Shown piece after piece: positions 7,571-15,667 of a stretch of 64,000 nt of DNA. The position numbers and the translations under genes were made by a program. Numbering within the stretch: position 1 is the first letter of the stretch; every line of letters starts with the position of its first letter. Source of the stretch: JAJRXR01 sp041987545 (GTDB lineage Bacteria; Planctomycetota; Phycisphaerae; Phycisphaerales; UBA1924); the NCBI GenBank assembly GCA_041987545.1, contig JBHIWH010000002.1, forward strand, positions 310,001-374,000, written 5' to 3'. Under the pieces are notes generated by a model, which saw only the letters and a list, made by a program, of their open reading frames with translations, was not told the DNA's origin and made no database searches.

Positions 7571-8415
7571 TGGCGCCGGCCCTCCCGGATGAACGAATCG
7601 AACATCTCGTTGAGTGACTCGAACGTGGCCGCCTCCCCGAGCGGCTCGAACGAGCCCGTGTCGGCGATCCCCCGGGCCGCCCGCAGGAACCCGCCCCACG
7701 CCGCCCGCGCCAGCGCCGAGCCGACCGAGATCCGCCGCACGCCCAGGTCGCCCAGCGTTCGGAGCGTCATCCACGACGGGTCGCACGCGAGCACGTTGAC
7801 GGGCCTGGGCGCCACGGCCGCGACGACCCGCGACACCTGCTCGGGCGTCGTCAGCCCGGGCGCATACAAGCAGTCCGCCCCCGCCTCGGCGAACGAGACC
7901 AGCCGCTCCAGCGCCGTCTCAAGGGGTCGCTCGACCCCGACCAGGAAGCTCTCGCACCTGGCCGTCAGCACGACGCCCGTCCCCGCCGCGTCGATCGCGG
8001 CCCGGGCGGCCCGGACCCGCTCGAGCGCGACGTCGAGGTCGTAGAGCGGCCTCGCCCCGCCGTCCGACGCGTCCTCGATCGACAGCCCCGCGGCCCCCGC
8101 CTCGATGCACCGCCGCACGTTCTCGCCCACGCCCTCGGGCGTGTCGGCGTACCCCGCCTGGAAGTCCGCGTTCACGGGCAGGCCCGTCGCCTCGGCGATC
8201 ACCCGGACGTTCTCGAGCGTCTCCTCAAGAGAGACCGACGTGGGCGTCTCCGCACGGGCCTTGATGAAGCTGACCGCGGCGCTGCTCGTGGCGAGGGCCT
8301 TGAACCCGAGCGACGCGAGCGCGACCGCGCTGCCGGCGTCCCACGGGTTCGGCAGCACGAAGCAGCCGGAGTCGTGGAGGCGGCAGAACGTGGCGGCTCG
8401 GTCGCTGCTGGGCAC
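7567..8415 (-). CDS. Isocitrate lyase/PEP mutase family enzyme
   Basis: A 282-residue (beta/alpha)8 enzyme of the ICL/PEP mutase superfamily, whose members make or break C-C or C-P bonds next to a carboxylate. Family features are the opening LHDSGCFVLPNPWDAGSA, GFKALATSSA, the metal-region DFQAGYAD, SIEDA and LTARCE. The exact reaction (2-methylisocitrate lyase-like, oxaloacetase, or phosphonate-related) cannot be assigned. A GTG start at 8415 is chosen because GGAGAG stands six bases before it and the protein then begins at the usual point; in-frame upstream ATGs would add an Arg/Pro-rich stretch. It overlaps the downstream FKBP gene by four bases. Confidence 0.85.
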   Translation of the reverse strand: MPSSDRAATFCRLHDSGCFVLPNPWDAGSAVALASLGFKALATSSAAVSFIKARAETPTSVSLEETLENVRVIAEATGLPVNADFQAGYADTPEGVGENVRRCIEAGAAGLSIEDASDGGARPLYDLDVALERVRAARAAIDAAGTGVVLTARCESFLVGVERPLETALERLVSFAEAGADCLYAPGLTTPEQVSRVVAAVAPRPVNVLACDPSWMTLRTLGDLGVRRISVGSALARAAWGGFLRAARGIADTGSFEPLGEAATFESLNEMFDSFIREGRRQ

Positions 8416-8793
8416 GAGATTCTCTCCGGAGCGCGGGAGGCGCCACGCTGAGTCTACAGCCGAGGTCAATGACCGCACCTCAGACGGCGCCGGGGCTGGT
8501 CGCATGCGGCCCGGCGAAGGCGAGGACGCCGGGTTAGCTGTGGAGGAAGTCACGCAACGAATGTTGCCGCCGGCGGGCATCAGGGGCGGGGGTGGCGAGG
8601 TCGGGCGTAGTCGCGGCGCGCGGGCATAGCATGCCGCATTTGTTCTTGGGGAAGGGCATGCGCGGGGCAAGCTGGGATAGGGGAAGGGCCGGGAGTTTGC
8701 TTACGGTAAGGGATCTGCGCCCCGACGACCTAGAGAGCTCATGGACGATGAGCCGCGCGGCTCCCGACGATCGCCTCCCGGCGCATGAGGAAC
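8416..8793. other. 378 bp gap without a convincing gene
   Basis: The stretch between the PEP-mutase-family gene and the low-GC DUF4145 gene holds short frames on both strands, none with a good ribosome site or protein-like composition. It contains CTTACGGTAAG (8700-8710), an 11-base odd palindrome, and a purine-rich GGGATAGGGGAAGGG tract (8675-8689). It probably carries the promoter of the minus-strand gene starting at 8415. I see no RNA gene in it. Confidence 0.4.
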
Positions 8794-9519
8794 TCAATCG
8801 TCGGAGTCCCGGGTTCGCTTGCTCGATCTTGAGGGGGACTTGCTCTTTGCCGCTTTCTTGGATGTCTTCTTCCTAAGCTTGCCCATGGACTCGAGACGCT
8901 TCTCGGAGTCCTCGATAAGACCGGGCAGAGAATAGACGTACTCGAGCAGTGCGCGCGTCAAGTCATCGAGAATTGGCAGTTCGGCAGCAGTCAGTTCACC
9001 CAACTCTGCATGCGCCCCGACGTTTCTAAACGCCCGAAGCTTGCTCGCCGCATCCGCCAATCGTTTGGGGATGTCGCCGTTTGCGACCAGTACATCGAGC
9101 TTATCCCGAAGCGATCGCCCACCGGCGTTGCGATCGATGCAGATCAACTCAAGCAATCGACCAATCAGCACACCATAAGAATTCGAATCAACACTTCTCA
9201 CTCGCTGTGCAGCCACGTGTGCCCTCTCAATTGGGGGCGGCAGGCCCTTGAGCTTGGGTGACTGGGCAGGAAACAACTTCTCAATTGTCTCATCACCTGG
9301 AGACATCATCTCGTGCCAGTAGTAACGCTTGAGCGTAATCGCAGCACAATGCGTGCACTCAAGCAACTCGTATATTGGGCCTTCTTCCCAGATCATACCT
9401 GCCACGTCATCCTCTTCCGTTCGCACCTGAGAATGTCGTATCACGACCAGTTGTGCGACAGTAGCGCTACAGGTATCACACTTGACCGGAGGTGAGTACT
9501 CACGATCTTGCTTGGCCAT
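8794..9519 (-). CDS. DUF4145-type protein with N-terminal CxxC pairs, low GC
   Basis: A 241-residue protein. Cys14/Cys17 and Cys55/Cys58 form two CxxC pairs, likely a zinc ribbon. Residues about 120-210 resemble DUF4145, with the typical helical core ending in a RNVGAHA motif; the C-terminal 25-30 residues are Lys/Ser/Arg-rich. The ATG is preceded by GGAGGGGG. DUF4145 domains occur alone and inside restriction or other defence proteins, but nothing here shows a mechanism. Base composition differs sharply from its neighbours: I count 61 G or C in the 120 bases 9301-9420, about half, against 40 of 60 at 9781-9840 in putA. This points to recent horizontal gain. It stands alone. Confidence 0.75.
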   Translation of the reverse strand: MAKQDREYSPPVKCDTCSATVAQLVVIRHSQVRTEEDDVAGMIWEEGPIYELLECTHCAAITLKRYYWHEMMSPGDETIEKLFPAQSPKLKGLPPPIERAHVAAQRVRSVDSNSYGVLIGRLLELICIDRNAGGRSLRDKLDVLVANGDIPKRLADAASKLRAFRNVGAHAELGELTAAELPILDDLTRALLEYVYSLPGLIEDSEKRLESMGKLRKKTSKKAAKSKSPSRSSKRTRDSDD

Positions 9520-9572
9520 TTGCCCCCTCCATTGAATGCGGCGATCTCGCCGACATTCTAGAACACAGCCAA

Positions 9573-12500
9573 TCACAACTCCGGCGCAAACCCCCGCCTC
9601 ATGGTGTTCTCGCACGAGGCCCTGGGCTCGACGAACTGCAGCAGGTACTCGCGGCCGCCGGCCTTGGAGCCGACACCCGAGAGGCCGAAGCCGCCGAAGG
9701 GCTGGCGTCCGACGAGGGCGCCGGTGATGGAGCGGTTGATGTAGAGGTTGCCGACGCGGTAGTCCCGCTTGGCGCGGTCGATGTGGGCGGGCTTGCGTGT
9801 GAAGACGCCGCCGGTGAGCTTGTACGGGTGGTCGTTGGCGAGGGCGAGGGCGGCGTCGAAGTCGGGGGCGTGGGTGACGGCCAGGACTGGGCCGAAGATC
9901 TCCTGCTGGTAGATCGTGTGCCCGGGGGTGACGCCGGAGAAGATGTGCGGCGCGACGTAGGGCTTGCCGACCCTGGCCTCCAGGCCGTCGGGCACCGTCA
10001 TCGCGAGTTCGAGGGTGCAGCCTTCTTCTGTCGCGGTCTGGATGCGCTTGCGGATGCTGGCGGCGGCCTCGTCGTCGATGACGGGGCCGACGTCGGTCCC
10101 GGGCTTGGTCGGGTCGCCGATGACAAGCGAGCTTGTCGAGGCGACGAGGCGACGCAAGAACGTCTGCGTCGCGCGGCCCTGGGGGCCCTCGGGGTCCACG
10201 ACGATGCAGCGTGAGCAGGCGGAGCACTTCTGGCCCTGGAAGCCGAAGGCCGAGCTGCGGACGCCGAGGACGGCCTCGTCGAGGTCGGCCGACGAGTCGA
10301 TGATGATGGCGTTCTTGCCGCCCATCTCGCAGATGACCTGCTTGACGTGTCGCTGGTCCTCGGGCGTGAGCCCCGCGGCCTGGATGATGTCGAGGCCGAC
10401 GGCTTTGGAGCCGGTGAAGGCGATGATGGCGACGCGCGGGTCGCGGACGAGGGCGGCGCCGGTGGTCTCGCCCGGGGCTGGGCAGAAGTGCAGGACGTCC
10501 CTGGGGGCGCCGACCTCCTTGAGGGACTCGGCGAGGATGTCGAACATGGCCCTGGCGATGCCGGGGGTCTGCTCGGCGGGCTTGACGACGACGGGGTTGC
10601 CCGTGACGAGGGCGGCCGAGGTCATGCCCGTGCAGATGGCGAGCGGGAAGTTCCAGGGGCTGATGACGACGGCGACGCCGCGGGGCGTGTGCCAGAGCTC
10701 GTCGAGCTCGCCGATGAAGCGGCCGAGCCGCTCGCGCTCGAAGAGGCGCGGCGCCTCGCGGGCGTAGAACTCCAGGAAGTCGATGGACTCGGTGACGTCG
10801 GCGTCGGCGTTGCGCCAGTCCTTGCCGTTCTCCTTGATGATGATGCCCGAGAGCTCGTCGCGGCGGGCCCGCATCCTGGCCGCGGCCCGGACGAGGACGT
10901 CGGCGCGCTTGACGGGGTCGAAGTCCAGCCAGGGCTTGAACGCGGCGTGGGCTCGGGCGACCATCTCCAGCGCCTGCTCGGGCGTGCGGTCGTTGGCGAC
11001 CGCCGGGACGCTCGCCTTGTTGATGGCCGCGGCGAACGCGGCTCGCCGGTCGGCGCGGGCGAAGTCGTGGACGGGCTCGGTGAAGAACGGGCGGTCGTCG
11101 GCGACGCCCTTGTGCGCGTGGGAGAGCTGGTGGCGCTCGGGGGCGATCTCGGAGAGGTCCGGGGCGTCGGTGTAGACGCCGTGGGACGCGGGGGCCGAGT
11201 GCTCGGCGTGCCGGGGGCGCGGGGCGGGCGGCGCGAGCAGCAGCTCGGGCGACTCGTTGTCGAGGAAGCCGGCCTTGAGCCAGGACTCGTTCGAGGTGTT
11301 CTCGAGCAGGCGGCGGACGAGGTACGCCATGCCGGGGATCATCTCGCCGACCGGGACGTACTCGCGGACACGGAGGCCCATGTCCGACGCGGCGGCCTTG
11401 AGCTGGTCGGCCATGCCGTGGAGCATCTGCAGCTCGATCGCGTCCGTGCCCAGGGCCTTGGACTCGAGGGCGGCCAGGGCGTGGGCGATGGAGCGGACGT
11501 TGTGCGAGCCGAGCGCGAGCTTGATGCCCGACTCGGAGTTGTTGCGGGGCGTGGCGTCGAGGATGACGTCGGTCATCTGCTCGAAGCAGAGATCCGACTG
11601 CCACTTCTCGCTCCAGACCGGGCAGGGCCAGCCCTCCTGCTCGGCGTGGATCGTCTCGAAGTCCCAGTAGGCGCCCTTGACCAGGCGGACCGACACGGTC
11701 CGGCCCGTGCGCTTCGACCACTCGGCCAGGCGTTTGGCGTCCTCGACGCCTGATCTCAGGTAGGCCTGCATCGCGATGCCGGCGTCGAAGTCGAAGCGCT
11801 CGCAGCAGCGCATGAAGCACTCGAGGGTGAGGTCCTTGAGCTCGTGGTGCTCCATGTCGAAGTTGATGAAGACGTTGTTGGCCCGGGCCTTGGTGAGGAT
11901 GGGCTCGAGGCGGGTGATGGCGTCGTTGATGGCGCCCTCGGGGTCGATGGGGTCGAACTTGGCCGAGAGAGAGGAGAGCTTGACCGAGACGTTGACGCGG
12001 GGGATGGGGCCGAGGTGGTCGCGTTCGAGGCGGGGGTTGGGCGCCCAGCCGGACGCCTCGCCGTGGAGGTTCTCGACGAGGTCGAGGTACTTGCCCATGT
12101 ACATGTCGGCCTCGTCGTCGGAGACGCAGGCCTCGCCGAGGAGGTCGACGGAGAAGGCGATTCCGTCGCCCCACAGCTTGCGGAGCTTGGGGAGGGCGTC
12201 GGCGGCGTCCGTGCCGGCGATGAAGTTGCCGGCCATGCCCTTGATCTGCGAGGAGATGGTCTTGGCCGCCAGCCCCTTGGCGATGCCGCCGGCCTTCAGG
12301 GCCAGGTCCATCCCGGGCGGCGGCTTGACGCCGGGCTGGGTGAGGTAGTCCACGAGGTGGTCGTGCACCATGTCGGGCGTGGTGAGGACGGGGAAGGCGT
12401 CCACGAACCGGAAGAGCTGGACCTTGAAGGCGTGGTCCTTCATGGCCCAGTCCATGAGCTTGTCCGAGTAGAAGCGGGCGGAGAGGACGGAGGACTTGTG

Positions 12501-12665
12501 CTCGCGGGCGCGGTCGAGCAGGTCGCGGCCCAGGTCCTGGGTGCGCTGCTCGACGGCGCGCTGCTCGGGGGATCGGGGGGCGACGGCGCCGGCGGCGGGC
12601 GGCGCGGCGGGCCTGCCGCGCTCGACGACGACGGGCTTCTTGGACTTGCGGGCGAAGAGCGCCAT
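9573..12665 (-). CDS. putA: Bifunctional proline dehydrogenase / P5C dehydrogenase
   Basis: A 1030-residue enzyme that oxidises proline to glutamate in two steps. The FAD-dependent proline dehydrogenase domain (about 80-500) shows the VKGAYWD motif near 325 and the YLVRRLLENTSNES motif near 440. The aldehyde dehydrogenase domain (about 520-1020) has CEMGGKNA near 780 and the catalytic Cys region GQKCSACS near 810. The length lacks room for the N-terminal DNA-binding ribbon-helix-helix of the E. coli protein, so it should not self-regulate. The start at 12665 has AGGA ten bases upstream. It is divergent from ribF across 120 bases and appears monocistronic. Confidence 0.95.
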   Translation of the reverse strand: MALFARKSKKPVVVERGRPAAPPAAGAVAPRSPEQRAVEQRTQDLGRDLLDRAREHKSSVLSARFYSDKLMDWAMKDHAFKVQLFRFVDAFPVLTTPDMVHDHLVDYLTQPGVKPPPGMDLALKAGGIAKGLAAKTISSQIKGMAGNFIAGTDAADALPKLRKLWGDGIAFSVDLLGEACVSDDEADMYMGKYLDLVENLHGEASGWAPNPRLERDHLGPIPRVNVSVKLSSLSAKFDPIDPEGAINDAITRLEPILTKARANNVFINFDMEHHELKDLTLECFMRCCERFDFDAGIAMQAYLRSGVEDAKRLAEWSKRTGRTVSVRLVKGAYWDFETIHAEQEGWPCPVWSEKWQSDLCFEQMTDVILDATPRNNSESGIKLALGSHNVRSIAHALAALESKALGTDAIELQMLHGMADQLKAAASDMGLRVREYVPVGEMIPGMAYLVRRLLENTSNESWLKAGFLDNESPELLLAPPAPRPRHAEHSAPASHGVYTDAPDLSEIAPERHQLSHAHKGVADDRPFFTEPVHDFARADRRAAFAAAINKASVPAVANDRTPEQALEMVARAHAAFKPWLDFDPVKRADVLVRAAARMRARRDELSGIIIKENGKDWRNADADVTESIDFLEFYAREAPRLFERERLGRFIGELDELWHTPRGVAVVISPWNFPLAICTGMTSAALVTGNPVVVKPAEQTPGIARAMFDILAESLKEVGAPRDVLHFCPAPGETTGAALVRDPRVAIIAFTGSKAVGLDIIQAAGLTPEDQRHVKQVICEMGGKNAIIIDSSADLDEAVLGVRSSAFGFQGQKCSACSRCIVVDPEGPQGRATQTFLRRLVASTSSLVIGDPTKPGTDVGPVIDDEAAASIRKRIQTATEEGCTLELAMTVPDGLEARVGKPYVAPHIFSGVTPGHTIYQQEIFGPVLAVTHAPDFDAALALANDHPYKLTGGVFTRKPAHIDRAKRDYRVGNLYINRSITGALVGRQPFGGFGLSGVGSKAGGREYLLQFVEPRASCENTMRRGFAPEL

Positions 12666-12785
12666 GGGGCGTGTTCCTGTGCAAAGGCCTGGGAGGGCGG
12701 GAGTATATGAGGGGCGAGGGCCGGCCCCCGGGCAGTCGCGGCGCGCCCCGAGGGGCGCCTGGCTCGGGCGGGGACGGCTACTGTC

Positions 12786-13736
12786 ATGCCTGTGGCGACC
12801 GCGGTGACCATCGGCAACTTCGACGGCGTGCACGCCGGGCACGCGGCGCTGGTCCGCCGGGCCCGCGAGCTGGCCCGCGAGGGCGGGCGGGTCGTCGTGC
12901 TCTCGTTCGACCCGCACCCGGTCGGCGTGCTCCGACCCGGGAATCGGCCGACTCGATTGACGACGTTCGCCGCGCGGGTTCGGCTGCTCGAGGAGCTCGG
13001 CGCCGACGAGGTCGTGCGCCTGGAGCCGACGGGCGAGCTGCTCGGGCGGTCGCCCGAGTCATTCGTCGAGTGGGTGGTCGGGGAGTTCGCGCCCGACGCG
13101 ATCGTCGAGGGGCGGGACTTCCGGTTCGGCAACGCCCGGGCGGGGGACGTGCAGACGCTCCAGCGGCTCGGGGGCTCGCACGGGTTCGTCGTGGATGTTG
13201 TCGGCGCCGTCCAGGTCGGGATGACGGACCAGAGCGTGGTCGTCGCGTCGAGCTCGATCGCGCGGTGGCTGCTCTCGCACGGGCGCGTGCGGGACCTGGC
13301 CTCGGTGCTCGGGCGGCCGTACACGCTGGCGGGACGGGTCGTCCGGGGCGACCGGGTCGGGCGGACGATCGGATACCCGACGGCGAACATGGACTGCGAG
13401 TCCGAGCCGCCGGCCGACGGGGTGTACGCGGCGGCCGCGACGCTGCCCGACGGGCGGCGTGTTGGCGCGGCGTTGAGCGTGGGGACACGCGAGACGTTCG
13501 ACGGCGCCGACCGACGCGTGGAGGCGTATCTGATGGGTGTTGACGCGACGGGCTCGGGCTCGATCGAGGGCCTGGACGAGTACGGCTGGCGGCTGGAGCT
13601 GGAACTGGTCGGCTGGGTGCGCGGGCAGGCGCGGTTCGCCGATGTCGAATCGTTGGTCGGGCAGATGGGGCGGGACTGCGACCGGGCGGGCGCGATGCTC
13701 GCGGGCTCGGACGTCGCGATCGGGGGAGCGGTATGA
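12786..13736 (+). CDS. ribF: Bifunctional riboflavin kinase / FAD synthetase
   Basis: A 316-residue RibF that phosphorylates riboflavin to FMN and adenylylates FMN to FAD. The nucleotidyltransferase domain starts with GNFDGVHAGH at residues 10-19 and contains SSSIARWL near 157-164; the flavokinase domain follows with GRVVRGDRVGRTIGYPTAN near 182-200. Length is normal. Its stop overlaps the start of nrnA as ATGA, and nrnA overlaps the methyltransferase gene as GTGA, so the three form one coupled unit. No FMN riboswitch-like sequence is visible upstream. Confidence 0.95.
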   Translation: MPVATAVTIGNFDGVHAGHAALVRRARELAREGGRVVVLSFDPHPVGVLRPGNRPTRLTTFAARVRLLEELGADEVVRLEPTGELLGRSPESFVEWVVGEFAPDAIVEGRDFRFGNARAGDVQTLQRLGGSHGFVVDVVGAVQVGMTDQSVVVASSSIARWLLSHGRVRDLASVLGRPYTLAGRVVRGDRVGRTIGYPTANMDCESEPPADGVYAAAATLPDGRRVGAALSVGTRETFDGADRRVEAYLMGVDATGSGSIEGLDEYGWRLELELVGWVRGQARFADVESLVGQMGRDCDRAGAMLAGSDVAIGGAV

Positions 13737-14785
13737 GCGGAGAGGCGTGGGCGTCGAACACGACGCTGGAGCAGATCGCGGCGTGGCTGGCGGGTGTGCG
13801 GTCGGTCGTGCTGCTGACGCACGCCAAGCCGGACGGGGACGCGATGGGCTCGACGCTGGCGCTGGCCCGTGCGATCAACCTCTCGCGGGGGTCGAGCGGG
13901 GCGTCGTCGGTCGCCGAGTGCTGGTACTGCGGGCCGATGCCGTCGTGGTGGAAGATGCTGGCGCGGCAGACCAAGTGCCGCGAGGTCGAGCCCGGGCAGG
14001 CGCCGTCGTTCAACCTGGACCCGGAAGCGGTCGTGATCTGCGACACGGGCAGCTGGGGTCAGCTGGACAGCTACAGGGAATGGGTGCGCGAGCGGTCGGA
14101 CCGGGCGTGCGTGATCGACCACCACGCCCACGGCGACCCGGAGGTCGCGGCGCGTCGGCACATCGACACGTCGGCGGCGGCGGTCGCCCTGACGCTCGCC
14201 GAGCTGTGCCGCCTGGTGCTGGGTGTTGATTCGGTCGCGGCGCTGCCCGAGGAGGTGGCCGAGCCCCTGTACTTTGGGACCGCGACGGACACCGGGTGGT
14301 TCCGGCACGGCAACGTCGGGCCCCGGGTCTTCCGGGCCGCGGCGGACCTGCTCGAGGCGGGCGTCGACCACGAGAAGCTGTACAACGAGTCGGAGATGAA
14401 CGACCGGCCCGCGCGGCTGCGGCTGCTCGGGCGGGCGCTGGCCTCGCTCGAGTACCACAACGACGAGTCCGTGGCGCTGATGTCGCTGACCGTCAAGGAC
14501 TTCGAGCAGACCGGCTCGGCGCCCGGGGACTCGGGCGGGTTCGTGGACGTGGCGCGGGGCGTCAAGAAGGTCCGGGTGTCGGCGCTGCTGACCGAGGTCG
14601 AGGCCCACCACGAGGGCGGGCCCGTGACCAAGATCTCGCTGCGGAGCAAGGGGGGCGAGGGGGCCGTGGACGTCAACGAGGTGGCCCAGAAGCTGGGCGG
14701 GGGCGGGCACGCGCGGGCGGCCGGGGCGCGCCTGACCTGCGGGCTCGACGAGGCGAAGAAGAAGCTGCTCGGGGCGTTGGCGTGA
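13733..14785 (+). CDS. nrnA: DHH/DHHA1 phosphoesterase (NrnA-like nanoRNase/pAp phosphatase)
   Basis: A 350-residue DHH-family phosphoesterase. Metal-binding motifs are HAKPDGDAMGS (about 25-35), the CDTGS motif near 103 and VIDHHAHG near 125-132; the C-terminal DHHA1 domain has GGGGHARAAGA near 324-334. Family members degrade 2-5 nt RNAs and dephosphorylate 3'-phosphoadenosine 5'-phosphate. It sits between ribF and a methyltransferase with overlapping ends on both sides. The window also encodes a PAPS-type sulfotransferase (15663) that would produce pAp, a possible but unproven functional link. Confidence 0.9.
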   Translation: MSGEAWASNTTLEQIAAWLAGVRSVVLLTHAKPDGDAMGSTLALARAINLSRGSSGASSVAECWYCGPMPSWWKMLARQTKCREVEPGQAPSFNLDPEAVVICDTGSWGQLDSYREWVRERSDRACVIDHHAHGDPEVAARRHIDTSAAAVALTLAELCRLVLGVDSVAALPEEVAEPLYFGTATDTGWFRHGNVGPRVFRAAADLLEAGVDHEKLYNESEMNDRPARLRLLGRALASLEYHNDESVALMSLTVKDFEQTGSAPGDSGGFVDVARGVKKVRVSALLTEVEAHHEGGPVTKISLRSKGGEGAVDVNEVAQKLGGGGHARAAGARLTCGLDEAKKKLLGALA

Positions 14786-15645
14786 GCAAGAAGAAGGCGG
14801 CGGGCGGCGGGAAGTCGGAGATCCGCAGGAAGGTGGAGCAGGCCGCGCGGGGTGGGCGCGAGACTGGGCGTGAGTCGGGGCGAGAGCCGCGGGGTGTGCG
14901 CCCCGGGCAGCGTCCCCCGCTGCGCGTGTTCACCAGCACGCTGTGGGAGTACCCGAGCCAGCACTACGACGCGAAGTTCTCCCGCGAGCAGGGGAGCAAG
15001 GACTACGTCGGGGCGACGCCGAGCTGGGTCATCTGGCAGCTGCTGCAGCGGTACACGCGCGAGGGCGACCGCGTGCTGGACCCGATGTGCGGGTCCGGGA
15101 CCACGCTGGACGTGTGCGAAGACCTGGGACGCAAAGGAATCGGCTTCGACCTGGCGCCGACGCGGGGCCAGATCAGGCGGGCCGATGCGCGGGAGCTGCC
15201 CCTGGACAACGAATCGGTGGACTTCGCGTTCGTGGATCCGCCGTACTCGACGCACGTGGACTACTCGGATGATCCGGCGTGTATCGGAAAGCTGGACGCC
15301 GGCGAATCGGCGCCTGGCGAGGGCGGGCTGATGGGGGCGGCCTACTACGAGGCGATGGAGGAGGTCATCGCGGAGATCGACCGGGTCCTGAAGCCCAGGC
15401 GGTACATGGGCCTGTACGTCTCGGATTCGTTCCGCAAGGAGAAGGGCGTGAAGGGGGGCGTGTTCATGCCGATCGGGTTCGAACTGTTCTCGATCATGCG
15501 GGACTACTTCCGCCCGGTGGACATCGTGGCGGTGGTGCGCCACAACCAGAAGCTGCGGCGTGGCAACTGGCACAAGGCCGCCGAGGAAGGCAACTACTTC
15601 CTCCGGGGCTTCAACTACCTGTTCATTATGAAGAAGGAAGACTGA
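14782..15645 (+). CDS. Orphan DNA methyltransferase (DPPY type)
   Basis: A 287-residue SAM-dependent methyltransferase. The SAM-binding motif DPMCGSGTT is near residues 100-108 and the catalytic DPPYS near 152-156, in the order motif I then IV. DPPY is typical of amino-methyltransferases acting on adenine N6 or cytosine N4. The first 45 residues are Lys/Arg-rich, a possible nucleic-acid-binding extension. The GTG start overlaps the nrnA stop as GTGA. No restriction endonuclease is adjacent, so this is a solitary methylase, or possibly an RNA methyltransferase. It is convergent with the sulfotransferase gene across 17 bases. Confidence 0.85.
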   Translation: MSKKKAAGGGKSEIRRKVEQAARGGRETGRESGREPRGVRPGQRPPLRVFTSTLWEYPSQHYDAKFSREQGSKDYVGATPSWVIWQLLQRYTREGDRVLDPMCGSGTTLDVCEDLGRKGIGFDLAPTRGQIRRADARELPLDNESVDFAFVDPPYSTHVDYSDDPACIGKLDAGESAPGEGGLMGAAYYEAMEEVIAEIDRVLKPRRYMGLYVSDSFRKEKGVKGGVFMPIGFELFSIMRDYFRPVDIVAVVRHNQKLRRGNWHKAAEEGNYFLRGFNYLFIMKKED

Positions 15646-15667
15646 CGGTCGGGGCTTCGGCGTCAGT
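15641..15667. terminator. Hairpin shared by two convergent genes
   Basis: ACTGACG (15641-15647) and CGTCAGT (15661-15667) form a 7 bp stem over a 13-base loop, covering the methyltransferase stop codon and reaching the stop of the facing sulfotransferase gene. No T-run follows on either side, so it is only a candidate bidirectional stop. Confidence 0.25.

Noticed and set aside
8534..8797. Minus-strand 87-residue frame between the PEP-mutase-family gene and the DUF4145 gene
   Set aside because: No ribosome site, no recognisable motif, and composition like non-coding DNA.
8794..12684. A single very long minus-strand open frame spanning the DUF4145 gene and putA
   Set aside because: The part over putA is an Arg/Pro-rich shadow of the real putA frame. 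Only the last 241 residues look like protein, with their own ATG and ribosome site at 9519.
12666..12785. FMN riboswitch upstream of ribF
   Set aside because: The 120 bases are too short and show none of the conserved riboswitch helices.
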